A DNA stretch of 64,000 nucleotides from Actinoalloteichus_B caeruleus (GTDB lineage Bacteria > Actinomycetota > Actinomycetes > Mycobacteriales > Pseudonocardiaceae), in the NCBI RefSeq assembly GCF_000718005.1, contig NZ_JODV01000016.1; one strand, 5' to 3'. Positions 43,707-52,407 of this stretch are shown here, piece by piece. Within the stretch, counting starts at the first letter, position 1, and the number at the start of each line of letters is the position of its first letter. Below the pieces are notes generated by a model. It saw nothing but the letters and a program-made list of their open reading frames with translations, was not told where the DNA came from and searched no databases. The translations under genes were made by a program, and so were the position numbers.

Positions 43707-44843
43707 GTGGTGCCCGACGTCACCGCCACCCTGCGCCGCGCCGCCGAACTGAGCGGTTCCGGCAAACACCGCGAGGCGGTGCGCCTGCTGTCCGACCTGG
43801 TGTCCGAGCACCCGGGAAACGCGGCGGTGCTCTGCCAGCTCGCGGGCGAGCAGCTGCACGTCGGTGCCCCGACGCAGGCACTCGCCCTGGCCCGCCGCGC
43901 GATGATCGTCCTGCCCGGCCACCACTCCCCGCACCTGCTGGCGGCGCTGGCCCACACCGACCTCGGGGAACACGACGACGCGGTCGCCGCCGCCCGCACG
44001 GCGGTGGCGGAGGCACCACGGGTCTGGCAGTGCCACTCCGGACTGGCCGAGGCGCTGACGGCCCAGGGCGGGGAGGGCGCCCTGCGGGACGCCGAGGACA
44101 GCGCGGCGCGTGCCGTCGAACTCGCTCCGGAGGAGGGCCGGCCGTACGAGGTGTTGGGCGACGCCGCCCTGCTGCGCCACGACTGGGGCCGCGCCGAGTG
44201 GGCCTACCGGACGGCGTTGCGGCTCCGCCCGAAGTCGGCGGTGGCGGAACGGGGCCTGCGCGTGGTCCGCAAGGAGCGCGACGCCCGGGCCAGGGCGGAG
44301 CGGAGGTCGGCGCGCGGCGGTGGGCCCGTCGCTCGCCGCTGGCGGAGGAACGGCGGGTCGGGCGAGCCCGAGGTGGGCGGGACAGGGACGCCGGACGAGG
44401 GCCGGGACGAGGAACGGATCGAACGGGACACCCGCCGGCAGGAGCTCGGCCGGGGTGTCGAGGCGGTCCTGTGGCCGCTGTTCCGGAAGATGTGGCTCGT
44501 CCAGGCCGGCGGGGCGCTCCTCCTGCTGCTGACCTCGATGCCCGACTCGACGCGCATCCACGGACTCGCCGGGCTGCTGGTGGCGATCGCCGTCGTCCTC
44601 CTGCCCGCCCACGGACTGCGCCGCGTGCCCCCAGCCCGCCGAGGCGAGGTGATCGGCGCGTTGCGGGGGAGGGCGCTCCTCCTGGTCTGCGGTGCGGTGC
44701 TCGGTGCGGGGACGGTGCTCCTGGCCGGGTGGTCCCTGCTGGTTCTCGTCTCGCCGGGAACCGTGCAACCGCTGTCGATCGTCGTCCTCGTCTCGGCGGC
44801 CGCCGGCCTGCTCGGCCTCGCGCGGAACGCGGCTCGGCGCTGA
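43707..44843 (+). CDS. TPR membrane protein
   Basis: A 378-residue protein starting at GTG 43707 or the next codon, GTG 43710. Residues 1-190 hold five to six tetratricopeptide repeats (e.g. AELSGSGKHREAVRLLSDLV, ALAHTDLGEHDDAVAAARTAV, EVLGDAALLRHDWGRAEWAY). A charged linker with Arg and Glu runs to ~residue 255, then four membrane helices (LVQAGGALLLLLTSM, GLAGLLVAIAVVLLPA, LLLVCGAVLGAGTVLLAG, LSIVVLVSAAAGLLGLA). It is a C-terminally anchored scaffold of unknown partner. No operon. Confidence 0.85.
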   Translation: MVPDVTATLRRAAELSGSGKHREAVRLLSDLVSEHPGNAAVLCQLAGEQLHVGAPTQALALARRAMIVLPGHHSPHLLAALAHTDLGEHDDAVAAARTAVAEAPRVWQCHSGLAEALTAQGGEGALRDAEDSAARAVELAPEEGRPYEVLGDAALLRHDWGRAEWAYRTALRLRPKSAVAERGLRVVRKERDARARAERRSARGGGPVARRWRRNGGSGEPEVGGTGTPDEGRDEERIERDTRRQELGRGVEAVLWPLFRKMWLVQAGGALLLLLTSMPDSTRIHGLAGLLVAIAVVLLPAHGLRRVPPARRGEVIGALRGRALLLVCGAVLGAGTVLLAGWSLLVLVSPGTVQPLSIVVLVSAAAGLLGLARNAARR

Positions 44844-45182
44844 GCCCCGCCCGGTCAACCCTGGTCCAGGGGTGGGTGGGGCGAACCGGGTGCGTCAGGC
44901 GCACGTCCCGCCAGGCCTCGACGTCCTCGGGGCGCGGGAACACCGGTCCTGTCCGCCTGGTGCCTCGTCGCGCCGAGGAGGCCCGCGCGTCTGCCGGAGC
45001 AGTCGGCCCCCGCCGGTCCCCAGCGGCGAGGTGGTCGCCGCCGGGTGGGTGGGGGCAGGGGTTCCGCTGGCGGCTGAGGGGCCCGAGGTCGGCCCGCCCG
45101 GACTGGGGCGGGTGGCGCTGGTCCCGCCGCGGTGGGCCGGTCCGGTCGGATCACCCGCGTCACCCGGGCAGGGCCGGACGAG
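44844..45182. other. 339-bp intergenic stretch
   Basis: Between the converging TPR gene and LVIVD gene. No gene; the LVIVD terminator starts at 45183. Confidence 0.5.
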
Positions 45183-45212
45183 GAACGGGCCCGGCGTGTG
45201 CCGGGCCCGTTC
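45183..45212. terminator. Hairpin terminator of the LVIVD gene
   Basis: Perfect 13-bp stem GAACGGGCCCGGC / GCCGGGCCCGTTC with loop GTGT, 39 bp after the stop of the minus-strand gene. Confidence 0.85.
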
Positions 45213-45251
45213 GCGTGGGGGGCAGCCGGAACGGCCGCTGGTCCGGTGGTG

Positions 45252-46742
45252 TCAGTTGCCCGGCACGACCAGGCCGTTCGGCCAGTCGTACACGTACTGG
45301 GTCTGCGGGTTGAACTCGTCGAAGGTGACGCGCTTCGCGGTGTTCGTCCTCGGGTCGTCGAGTTCGACGACGTCGAGGCCCCGCTGCATCCCGTTGGAGT
45401 AGATGTAGCCGTTGTAGTAGTAGGCGGACCACGAGCCGCCGCCCTGGAGCCGGTCCGGGTTCAACGGTCCCCGGTCGAAGTAGGCGATCTCCCTCGGCCG
45501 GGCGGAGTTGGTGAAGTCGAAGACGGAGATGCCGCCCTGGTACCAGGCCTGCACCATGAAGTCGCCGTGCTTCGTCGGGATCAGCGACCCGTTGTGGGCG
45601 ACGCAGTTCTCGGTGTCCTCCTGGTGGCGGGGGATCTTGTAGTAGCTGCGGAACTCGAGCTTGGGCTCGCCGCCCCGGTCGACCACGTCGTAGATGCCGT
45701 TCGCTCCGCGCGTCGGTCCGACCTCCTCGTTGCAGGTCGCCGCGCCGCCTCCGCCGAGCTCGTCGGTGAAGACCACCTTCGTGCCGGCGTTGTTGAAGGT
45801 GGCGGAGTGCCAGAAGGCGAAGTTCACGTCGTCGCGGACCCGTTCGATGACGACCGGGTTCACCGGGTCGGCGATGTCGATGAGGATGCCGTCACCCATG
45901 CAGGCGCCGGCCGCGAGATCCCTGGCCGGGAACACGGTGATGTCGTGGCACCCGGTGGTCCTCCGCTGACCGGCGGGCGGGCCGGGGTTGCCGGTGTCCC
46001 CGGGGAAGAGCACCGGCTCGGCGATCAGCGCCGTGGCCGCCGGGTCGTCCAACGGCACCTCGACGATGGAGATCTTGTTGTGCGGCGGCTGGCACTGGGG
46101 GAAGTTCGCCGACGGCGCGTACGAGGAGATGTACAGGTAGGCGACCTCACCGCCCTTGTCCGGTACGAGGGTGTGGGTGTGGGAGCCGCAGTCGGTGCGG
46201 ACGTCGGCGACGTAGCGGGGGCTGGTCACGTCGCTGATGTCGAAGACCCTGATCCCCTCCCACCCGTTCGGGTCGGCCGCGGTCGTCGACTCGGAGTCGC
46301 AGGTGTTGTTGGTGCGCGGGTAGTCCACCGACAGGAAGAGCAGGTCCCCGTGCACGGTGATGTCACCCTGCCCGCCGGGGCACCACACCTGGGAGACGAT
46401 CTGGGGGTCCTCGGGGTCGGCGATGTCGTAGACGACGAAACCGTTGTAGTTGCCGAAGAACGCGTAGTCGTCCCGGAAACCGATGTCGCTGCCGACGCTG
46501 TCGGTGTTGTCGAACGGCGCCTGCTTGGGCAGGTGGGCGACGTGGCGGATGTTGTCGCTGTGGAAGACCTCCTCGTCCACCGACTGCGGGAGGACGCCCT
46601 CGGTGGCGAACGGGTCCGCCTCGAGCGGGTCCGCGGACTGCGCGTACGCCGGGACGGCCAGCGTCGCGGCGGCCGCGAGACCGGCGGCCGCGACCAGAGC
46701 CGCCCGGGCTCTGCGCGCACGGGAATGGAAAGCCTGCCTCAC
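45252..46742 (-). CDS. Secreted LVIVD-repeat beta-propeller protein
   Basis: A 496-residue exported protein. GTG 46742 is chosen (GGGGAG upstream); the signal peptide has RRARAALVAAAGLAAAATLA and an AYA-Q-type cleavage near residue 35. Repeated units of the form xxYAFFGNYNGFVVYDIADPEDPQIV, IRVFDISDVTSPRYVADV, ILIDIADPVNPVVIERV and ISVFDFTNSARPREIAYF mark an LVIVD beta propeller. Several Cys (e.g. WCPGGQ, NTCDSES, RTDCGS) probably form disulfides. Such proteins occur on the surface of actinomycetes; function is unknown. Single gene with its own hairpin terminator. Confidence 0.88.
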   Translation of the reverse strand: MRQAFHSRARRARAALVAAAGLAAAATLAVPAYAQSADPLEADPFATEGVLPQSVDEEVFHSDNIRHVAHLPKQAPFDNTDSVGSDIGFRDDYAFFGNYNGFVVYDIADPEDPQIVSQVWCPGGQGDITVHGDLLFLSVDYPRTNNTCDSESTTAADPNGWEGIRVFDISDVTSPRYVADVRTDCGSHTHTLVPDKGGEVAYLYISSYAPSANFPQCQPPHNKISIVEVPLDDPAATALIAEPVLFPGDTGNPGPPAGQRRTTGCHDITVFPARDLAAGACMGDGILIDIADPVNPVVIERVRDDVNFAFWHSATFNNAGTKVVFTDELGGGGAATCNEEVGPTRGANGIYDVVDRGGEPKLEFRSYYKIPRHQEDTENCVAHNGSLIPTKHGDFMVQAWYQGGISVFDFTNSARPREIAYFDRGPLNPDRLQGGGSWSAYYYNGYIYSNGMQRGLDVVELDDPRTNTAKRVTFDEFNPQTQYVYDWPNGLVVPGN

Positions 46743-47212
46743 AATGATCTCCCCTCGGGAATGCGCCCCCCCGGTGGCACGTCGAACCACCTAGCAGTAT
46801 GTGGAGGACCGTCGGGGCGAATGTATCCGCCGAAAGAGTGATGATTTCACGTGGATCTCATGCGGGTGGCAACGCTGGGTGAGGAGGGAAATCAGTGCTG
46901 GTGAGCGCGGTGCTGTGGGGTAGTGCCATGTCATCGTCCCGTTGTCCCGCGATTTTCCCAGGCCGTGGACGGGATTCCGTGACGGGAATGTGAATGATGT
47001 GTTTCACCCGTCCGGCGGTGGTTTGGGAGGAGGAATGGTCGAGGGCGCGGCGAATCGGAGGAGGGCGTGATTCCGGCCTAGGAATCGACGGTGACCGCGC
47101 CTAGGCTGGCTCCCGAGTCGCATCGCGTTCGGTGCGCGCGCCGGCGGTTCCACCGTGGACCTGGACGGGTCCGCGTACCGCCCGGTCGGTGACGAGATGA
47201 CGGGAGAGTCGG
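46743..47212. other. 470-bp AT-richer intergenic region
   Basis: Divergent promoters of the LVIVD gene and the DUF305 gene should lie here. It is clearly less GC-rich than its flanks (TGTGTTTCACCCG, GTGATGATTTCACGTGG) but I see no certain boxes or RNA gene. Confidence 0.5.
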
Positions 47213-47893
47213 GTGCGGGTGCGGGGAGTGGGCGGACCGGGGGCGTCGGGCATGGGACGGCTGGCCGTCCTGGTCGTCGGGGCGGTACTCCTCGCGGGAT
47301 GCACCGGATCCGGTGTGGACGAGCACACGGGTACCGAGGCGCCGCCGCTGGTCGCCCCGGGCGGGCCGGGTGACGAACCACGCCGGGTCGCCCCCGACGG
47401 TCCGCTCAGCGCCGGACAACCCGAGGCCAACGAGCACGACCTCACCTTCGTCGACATGATGGTTCCCCACCACGAGCAGGCGCTGGAGATGGCGGCGCTC
47501 GCCCCCAGCCGGGCAGCGGACCCCCGCATCGTCTCGCTCGCGGGGCGGATCGAGGGGTCCCAGGGGCCGGAGATCGGGGCGATGCTGGGGTGGCGCGACG
47601 GGATCGTCGACGCGACCGGGCATGCCCACCACGAGGACCACCACGGGGGCCACGACCACGCCGACATGCCGGGGATGGCCACCCCGGAGGAACTCACGGC
47701 GCTGGCCGCCGCCGAGGGATCGGACTTCGACCGGCTGTTCCTCCGTCTCATGATCGCCCATCACGAGGGGGCGCTGGAGATGACCGACGAGGTCCTCTCG
47801 CGCGGGTCGGACGTCGCCCTCCAGGCGATGGCGGCGGACATGATGGTGGGGCAGACGGCCGAGATCGACACGATGCGCGAACTCCTCGGCTGA
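47213..47893 (+). CDS. DUF305 lipoprotein
   Basis: A 226-residue lipoprotein from GTG 47213 (GGGAGAG upstream). The signal ends in lipobox LAGC with Cys at residue 30. Two copies of the DUF305 ferritin-like motif are present: FVDMMVPHHEQALEMAALA and LFLRLMIAHHEGALEMTDEV, each with the HH-E metal-type pair, separated by a His-rich insert (HAHHEDHHGGHDHADMPGM). DUF305 proteins are secreted and often linked to copper or metal homeostasis. The insert and motifs support metal binding. No partner gene adjoins it. Confidence 0.9.
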   Translation: MRVRGVGGPGASGMGRLAVLVVGAVLLAGCTGSGVDEHTGTEAPPLVAPGGPGDEPRRVAPDGPLSAGQPEANEHDLTFVDMMVPHHEQALEMAALAPSRAADPRIVSLAGRIEGSQGPEIGAMLGWRDGIVDATGHAHHEDHHGGHDHADMPGMATPEELTALAAAEGSDFDRLFLRLMIAHHEGALEMTDEVLSRGSDVALQAMAADMMVGQTAEIDTMRELLG

Positions 47894-48030
47894 TCTCGCT
47901 CGGTGACGACCCGCTGCTCCAACCGGGTGGCGAGGTGGACATCGCCGGACAAGGTCCAGGTTAATCCTTTTCGTCCTCACTCGATCGTGTGAAACTCACC
48001 GCGAGGTTGGATTCCTCGTTCCCTGCCCAA

Positions 48031-48049
48031 GGCGGGCTGGTCGCCCGCC
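48031..48049 (+). promoter_or_regulatory. Hairpin in the leader of the protease gene
   Basis: GGCGGGC-TGGTC-GCCCGCC forms a 7-bp perfect stem directly upstream of the GAGGAG ribosome site. It may affect mRNA stability or initiation. Confidence 0.45.
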
Positions 48050-48067
48050 CAAGCCGAGGAGTTGAGT

Positions 48068-48817
48068 TTGCGCCCACTACGAGTTGTCGCCGCCGCGGCC
48101 TGTCTCGCGATCAGTGGTCTGGTCGCCCCCCTGGCGGGTGCCGCTACCGCCGAACCGGCCGAACTGGACACGGCCAACCAGCCGATGATCATCGACGGGA
48201 ACTTCGCCGAGGAGACCCGCGGCGCGGCCCGGTTGTTCCGCAACGGCGCCGAGGTGTGCTCGGCCACCGTCATCGCCCCTGAATGGGTTCTCACCGCCGA
48301 GCACTGCGTCGCCAGCAGCGGCAACAGCGTCCGGTACGGCGACCTGGACCAGCACGCCGGCACCCTGGTGGACCAGGCTCCCAACGGCGTCATCACCCAC
48401 CCCAGCGCCGACCTGGCGCTGATCAGGCTGGCGAACGAGGTCGACACCGAGTTCACGCCCCTCGCCCCGAGCCAGCAGGTCGCGGTCGGCGATACGGTCC
48501 AGACCTACGGGTGGGGCGCCACCTGCATCCCCGCGCCCGGCCAGGGCGAGGCCAGCTGCCAGTCCCAGTACCTCAAGTACGCCAACGTCGAGGTCACCGG
48601 GGTCGACGGCACCTGCCGCGGTGACTACCGGGGCGGCCTGGGTGTGTGCGGTTCCCGCATTGACGGCATCCCCGCCGGTGGTGATTCCGGCGGCCCGATG
48701 TTCGCCGAGTCCGGGTACCAGATCGGTGTCGCCTCCACCAGCGACCGCCGCAGCGTCACCGTGTACACCCACATCACCCCGTACCGGGACTGGATCACCC
48801 AGCACACCGGTGTCTGA
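48068..48817 (+). CDS. Secreted trypsin-like serine protease
   Basis: A 249-residue S1-family protease beginning at TTG 48068, 6 nt after GAGGAG (a TTG at 48062 in the same frame is too close). The Sec signal is RVVAAAACLAISGLVAPLAG with AATAEP after it, then a short propeptide. Catalytic triad: VLTAEHCVAS (His), SADLALIRL (Asp), GIPAGGDSGGPMFAE (Ser). Four more Cys form the usual disulfides. The specificity pocket region before GGDSGGP (CGSRIDGIPAG) lacks the typical trypsin Asp. A hairpin terminator and a decayed copy of the same gene lie downstream. Confidence 0.9.
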   Translation: MRPLRVVAAAACLAISGLVAPLAGAATAEPAELDTANQPMIIDGNFAEETRGAARLFRNGAEVCSATVIAPEWVLTAEHCVASSGNSVRYGDLDQHAGTLVDQAPNGVITHPSADLALIRLANEVDTEFTPLAPSQQVAVGDTVQTYGWGATCIPAPGQGEASCQSQYLKYANVEVTGVDGTCRGDYRGGLGVCGSRIDGIPAGGDSGGPMFAESGYQIGVASTSDRRSVTVYTHITPYRDWITQHTGV

Positions 48818-48870
48818 GCGGTGACACGCCCCGCCGTGCGTCCTCCTGAGGAGGGCCGGGTGTGAGCCGT

Positions 48871-48907
48871 CGGCGCCCCGGGTCGTACCCACCGGCCCGG
48901 GGCGCCG
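48871..48907. terminator. Hairpin terminator of the protease gene
   Basis: CGGCGCCCCGGG (48871-48882) pairs with CCCGGGGCGCCG (48896-48907); 12-bp stem, 13-nt loop, 54 bp after the stop. Confidence 0.7.
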
Positions 48908-48928
48908 CGCCGTACCGGGGCTCGGCCC

Positions 48929-49155
48929 GCCGAGCACGCAGTGGTCGGCGGGCCACGGGTACCCCGCGCACTGCGACGACCTCGACAAGAACAGCGGGTA
49001 CCCGGGTGGAACAGGCCGTGCCTGGGCCTCCCATCCCGCGGCCGATGTGGCCCTCGCCCAGATGGCGAAGCCCGTAGGCAGCGATCCCGCCTCCGACCCC
49101 CGAGCCCGACGTCTCGGTCGGTGACGCCGTCCAGGGCTACTGCTGGGCGCGACCC
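48929..49155 (+). pseudogene. Decayed trypsin-like protease fragment
   Basis: Broken reading frames line up with the intact protease just upstream. In one frame AEHAV (its TAEHCV), then TRVEQAVPG (its TLVDQAPNG); in another DLDKNSG (GDLDQHAG) and SHPAADVALAQMAKPV (THPSADLALIRLANEV); in the third DVSVGDAVQGYCWA (VAVGDTVQTYGWGA). Order and spacing agree over about 75 residues. At least three frame changes occur, so nothing is translated usefully. It is best read as the remains of a second protease copy. Confidence 0.75.
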
Positions 49156-49575
49156 GCGTGGCGGGGTCGGGCCGCTCGCGGCACCTCCGTAGTCGGGTCA
49201 ACCCTCGGGTGCCGGGTGCCGGGTGCCGGGTGCCGGATGGCCTGTGCCGACGACCTGGGCGGTGCCAGGGTGCGCGAGTCCCGGATCGCCGCCATGCGGG
49301 CGCCCAGCGACTCAGGTGAACCGGCGTTCTCGGGATCCGGTTCGGTGCGAATCCCCCGGTCACCTCCACCCGCGACCGTCGCCAGATCACCGTCCACAGC
49401 ACCTCGTTCCGTGCCGGCGGTGCGACCAGGACCACGCGGGCGGCTGGAGCGGGCCCACCGGTCACGCGCCTGGCGGTAGGGATGCGGTCCGGGAGTCGTC
49501 CCGCCTCGACTCGCGCCTCCGCCGCCCGTCCGGCTCCCTGGTGCGTGGAGCCGGGTGTTCCCGGGGGCGACGCCC
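49156..49575. other. 420-bp stretch without a gene
   Basis: Contains the GGGTGCC repeat and no coding frame. It separates the decayed protease from the first LacI gene. Confidence 0.5.
49207..49234. repeat. Tandem heptamer GGGTGCC x4
   Basis: Four perfect copies of GGGTGCC in intergenic DNA. Confidence 0.9.
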
Positions 49576-50607
49576 TCAGCGGGGCGGCGGGGCCGTGCTC
49601 TGCCGGAGCACCACCTCGGCCCGGGTGCGCACCGTGCGCGTCCCCCGGATGGGCTGGTCGCCGAAGGCCAGCCGCGCGGCCTGCTCGCCCATCTGCTCCA
49701 GGGGCAAGCGGACCGTGCTCAACGAGGGCACCAGGTCCCGCAGGGTGGGGATGTCGTCGAAGCCGGCCACCGAGAGGTCCGAGGGGACCCGCAACCCCTG
49801 GTCGCGGATCGCCGCCATCGCCCCGGTGGCCATCACGTCGTTGACGGCGAACAGGCAGGTGATGCCGCTGTCCCTGGCCAGCATCTCCCGGGTCGACTGG
49901 TAGCCACCGTCCCGGGTGAAGGCGCCGTGCACCAGTACCGGCTCCGGCAGCGGGTCGTCGCGGTTCGCCAACCCCTCCAGGAAACCCGTGGTCCGGTCCA
50001 CCGCGCTGACCAGGTCGGCCGGACCGGCGAGGACCCCGAACCGCCGGTGACCGAGTTCGGCCAGCCTGCTCGCCAGCGCGCGGGCCCCGTCCTTGTTGGC
50101 GGGCACCACGGTGTGCACGGGCAGGCGGTCCTGCGAGATGCACGCCACCCGACCGCCCTGCTCCATGAAGGCCACCATCTCGGTGCTCAGCCGTTCCGTG
50201 TGCAGGGACTCCGTCGTCCGGCTGCCGGCGAGCACGACGGCGCGGGCCCGGTGGGCTCGCAGCGTGGAGAGCAGCGACAGTTCCCGGTGCGCCTCGCGGC
50301 CCGTCACGCCGAGCACCACCACCAGACCACGGTCCTCGGCGACGCGGCTGACGCCGGCGGCGATGCTGGAGAAGTAGGGGTCGGCGATGTCGTGCACCAG
50401 CAGCCCGACCACGGGGGAAGCGCTGCGCGCCAAGGCCTGCGCCGAGGCGTTCACCAGGTAGCCCAGTTCGGTCGCCGCGACCACGACCCGGTTCCGCAGC
50501 TCCTCGCCCACCCTGCGGTTCGAGCCGTTGAGCACCCGGCTCGCGGTCGCCAACGAGACCCTGGCGTGTTGGGCCACCTCGACCAGGGTTGGTTGTCGTC
50601 GTGCCAC
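49576..50607 (-). CDS. LacI-family repressor of the GH42 locus
   Basis: A 343-residue regulator from GTG 50607 (GGGAGGGG upstream). The HTH is canonical: PTLVEVAQHARVSLATASRVLNGSNRRVG with hinge helix ALARSASPVVGLLV (given in part). The periplasmic-binding-like core contains ADPYFSSIAAGVSRVAEDRG, GRVACISQDRLPVHTVVPAN, and FAVNDVMATGAMAAIRDQGL, ending with DDIPTLRDLVPSLSTVRLP. It is divergent from the Gfo/Idh and GH42 genes and sits over two LacI-type operators, so it likely represses those genes and itself, with a galactoside-type inducer. Confidence 0.92.
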   Translation of the reverse strand: MARRQPTLVEVAQHARVSLATASRVLNGSNRRVGEELRNRVVVAATELGYLVNASAQALARSASPVVGLLVHDIADPYFSSIAAGVSRVAEDRGLVVVLGVTGREAHRELSLLSTLRAHRARAVVLAGSRTTESLHTERLSTEMVAFMEQGGRVACISQDRLPVHTVVPANKDGARALASRLAELGHRRFGVLAGPADLVSAVDRTTGFLEGLANRDDPLPEPVLVHGAFTRDGGYQSTREMLARDSGITCLFAVNDVMATGAMAAIRDQGLRVPSDLSVAGFDDIPTLRDLVPSLSTVRLPLEQMGEQAARLAFGDQPIRGTRTVRTRAEVVLRQSTAPPPR

Positions 50608-50679
50608 CGCCCCTCCCGCCCTCGAGCCTCGTCGCTCCGCGCCCCGCACCAGCCTGGCCACACACCGCCCGAGTGGTTG

Positions 50680-50693
50680 GGAAAGCACTTTCC
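50680..50693. promoter_or_regulatory. LacI-type operator 1
   Basis: GGAAAG-CA-CTTTCC, perfect 6-bp inverted repeat centred in the usual LacI fashion, 73 bp upstream of the LacI start. Confidence 0.7.
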
Positions 50694-50792
50694 GCCATGC
50701 GGATGATGGCAGAGGCTGCTCCGGTCGGGTAGGCGGTCCCGCCTCGCCGACCGCGCTGGCCGGAACCGGTCAGCGGCCTGCCGGTCGGGCCG

Positions 50793-50804
50793 GTAAGCGC
50801 TTGC
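50793..50804. promoter_or_regulatory. LacI-type operator 2
   Basis: GTAAGCGCTTGC, close to the consensus TAAGCGCTTA with the central CG, on the Gfo/Idh side of the divergent region. Confidence 0.7.
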
Positions 50805-50976
50805 TGGGCGAGTTGGACACAGGTTGAATCCGCACAGGCAGCGGTCGAGACCGGCACGAGAACGCCGGGGCGGCGGCCGGACGGCCGGGGTGGCGGCAGG
50901 AGGTGCGGAGCGACCCGACCACGCGCACCCGCCCCGGCGAGGACAGGCCCAGCGCCTGTGGAAGGAGCACCTCAAG

Positions 50977-52299
50977 GTGAGTGACGGCAACCAGCGGACC
51001 CGGTACGCCCTCGTCGGGCTGGGATCTCGGGCCGAGATGTACGTCAACGCGCTGGCCAGCGGGTTCCCGGACACGGCCGAACTGGTCGCTCTCTGCGACT
51101 CCAACCAGACGAGGATCGCCGCCTACAACGGCTGGCTGACCGACGCCGGCCACCCGGCGTTGCCCGCCTACACCCCCGACCGCTTCGAGGAGATGCTCAC
51201 GGCCGAACGCGTCGACGCCGTGATCGTCTGCACCACGGACAGCGCGCACGACCACTACCTCGTCTCGGCGATGAACAACGGGCGCCGCGCCATCACCGAG
51301 AAGCCCATGACGGTCGACGTGGCGAAGTGCCGCGCCATCCTCGACACCCAACGCCGCACCGGCGTTCCCGTGGAGGTCACCTTCAACTACCGCTACAACC
51401 CGGTGCACCAACGGGTGAGGGAGCTCCTCGCGGACGACACCGTCGGACGCATCGGCTCGGTCACCTTCGAGTGGCTGCTCGACGTGCAGCACGGAGCGGA
51501 CTACTTCCGCCGCTGGCACCGGGAACGCGAGCACTCCGGTGGGCTCCTCGTCCACAAGTCCAGCCACCACTTCGACCTCGTCAACTGGTGGCTCGACGAC
51601 CGGCCCGAGCTGGTGTTCGGCATGGGGCGGCTCTTCTTCTACGGCGAGTCCAACGGCGCCCGGCACGGGCTGGCCCGTGACTACGCGCGCGCCGCCGGCT
51701 CCGAGGAGGCCAGGAGCGACCCGTTCGCCCTCGACCTCGCCGCCTCGCCCCGCATGCGCGCGCTCTACCTCGACGCCGAACACGAGGACGGGTACCTGCG
51801 GGACCGCAACGTGTTCGGCTCCGGCATCACCGTCGAGGACGACATGTCCGTGCTCGCCCGCTACCGCTCCGGGGTCTCGCTGAACTACCAGCTGCACGCC
51901 TACTCGCCGTACGAGGGCTACCGGGTGTGCTTCAACGGGTCCGGCGGCCGGCTCGAACTCGCCGTGCGGGAGAACGACTATGCCCGCTCGCCCGTCGAGG
52001 ACGGCTTCCGCCTCGAGCGCCCGCCCGGCACGGACGCCGCCGACTTCACCAGGGCCACCATCACGCGGTACCCGTTGTTCGCCGAGCCGGAGGTGCTGCT
52101 CGACGAACCGCTCGAACCGGGGCACGGCGGTGGTGACGAGCTGATGCTGCGCGCCCTGTTCGGCCCGCCGGCCGCCGACCCGCTCGGCCTGCGGGCCGAC
52201 CACGTCGCCGGTGCGAACGCGCTGGCGGTGGGGCTGGCTGCCACCGAGTCGTTCCGGATCGGCGCGCCGGTCCGGGTCTCCGACCTGCTCCCGCTCTGA
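50977..52299 (+). CDS. Gfo/Idh/MocA-family oxidoreductase
   Basis: A 440-residue oxidoreductase from GTG 50977 with AAGGAG upstream. The Rossmann motif is YALVGLGSRAEMYVNAL (GxGxxA variant), followed by ELVALCDSNQTR, VDAVIVCTTDSAHDHY and the EKPM signature of the family (ITEKPMTVDVAKC). The C-terminal substrate domain has FNYRYNPVHQRVRELL and SGGLLVHKSSHHFDLVNWW, with the catalytic-type H/K residues. It acts on a sugar or sugar acid with NAD(P). It precedes the GH42 galactosidase by 108 nt, so a role in processing a galactoside-derived sugar is likely. Confidence 0.9.
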   Translation: MSDGNQRTRYALVGLGSRAEMYVNALASGFPDTAELVALCDSNQTRIAAYNGWLTDAGHPALPAYTPDRFEEMLTAERVDAVIVCTTDSAHDHYLVSAMNNGRRAITEKPMTVDVAKCRAILDTQRRTGVPVEVTFNYRYNPVHQRVRELLADDTVGRIGSVTFEWLLDVQHGADYFRRWHREREHSGGLLVHKSSHHFDLVNWWLDDRPELVFGMGRLFFYGESNGARHGLARDYARAAGSEEARSDPFALDLAASPRMRALYLDAEHEDGYLRDRNVFGSGITVEDDMSVLARYRSGVSLNYQLHAYSPYEGYRVCFNGSGGRLELAVRENDYARSPVEDGFRLERPPGTDAADFTRATITRYPLFAEPEVLLDEPLEPGHGGGDELMLRALFGPPAADPLGLRADHVAGANALAVGLAATESFRIGAPVRVSDLLPL

Positions 52300-52407
52300 C
52301 CGGCCCCCCGGCCCCGGCCCCGGCCCACGCCCACCCCCCCCACGACCGTCCAGACCCGACAGCGCGACGACCGGCGGCGGCAGCCGCGGAAAGGGAAGCA
52401 GCGACTG

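Noticed and set aside
43002..44858. GNAT protein extended to over 600 residues by the upstream open frame
   Set aside because: The GNAT fold, ribosome site and ATG at 43517 define the start; the extension is antisense to the TPR gene.
48077..50857. 926-codon open frame on the minus strand across the protease, decayed protease and LacI genes
   Set aside because: It is antisense to well-supported genes and has the Arg/Pro/Gly/Ala-rich composition of out-of-frame GC-rich DNA; no motifs or ribosome site.
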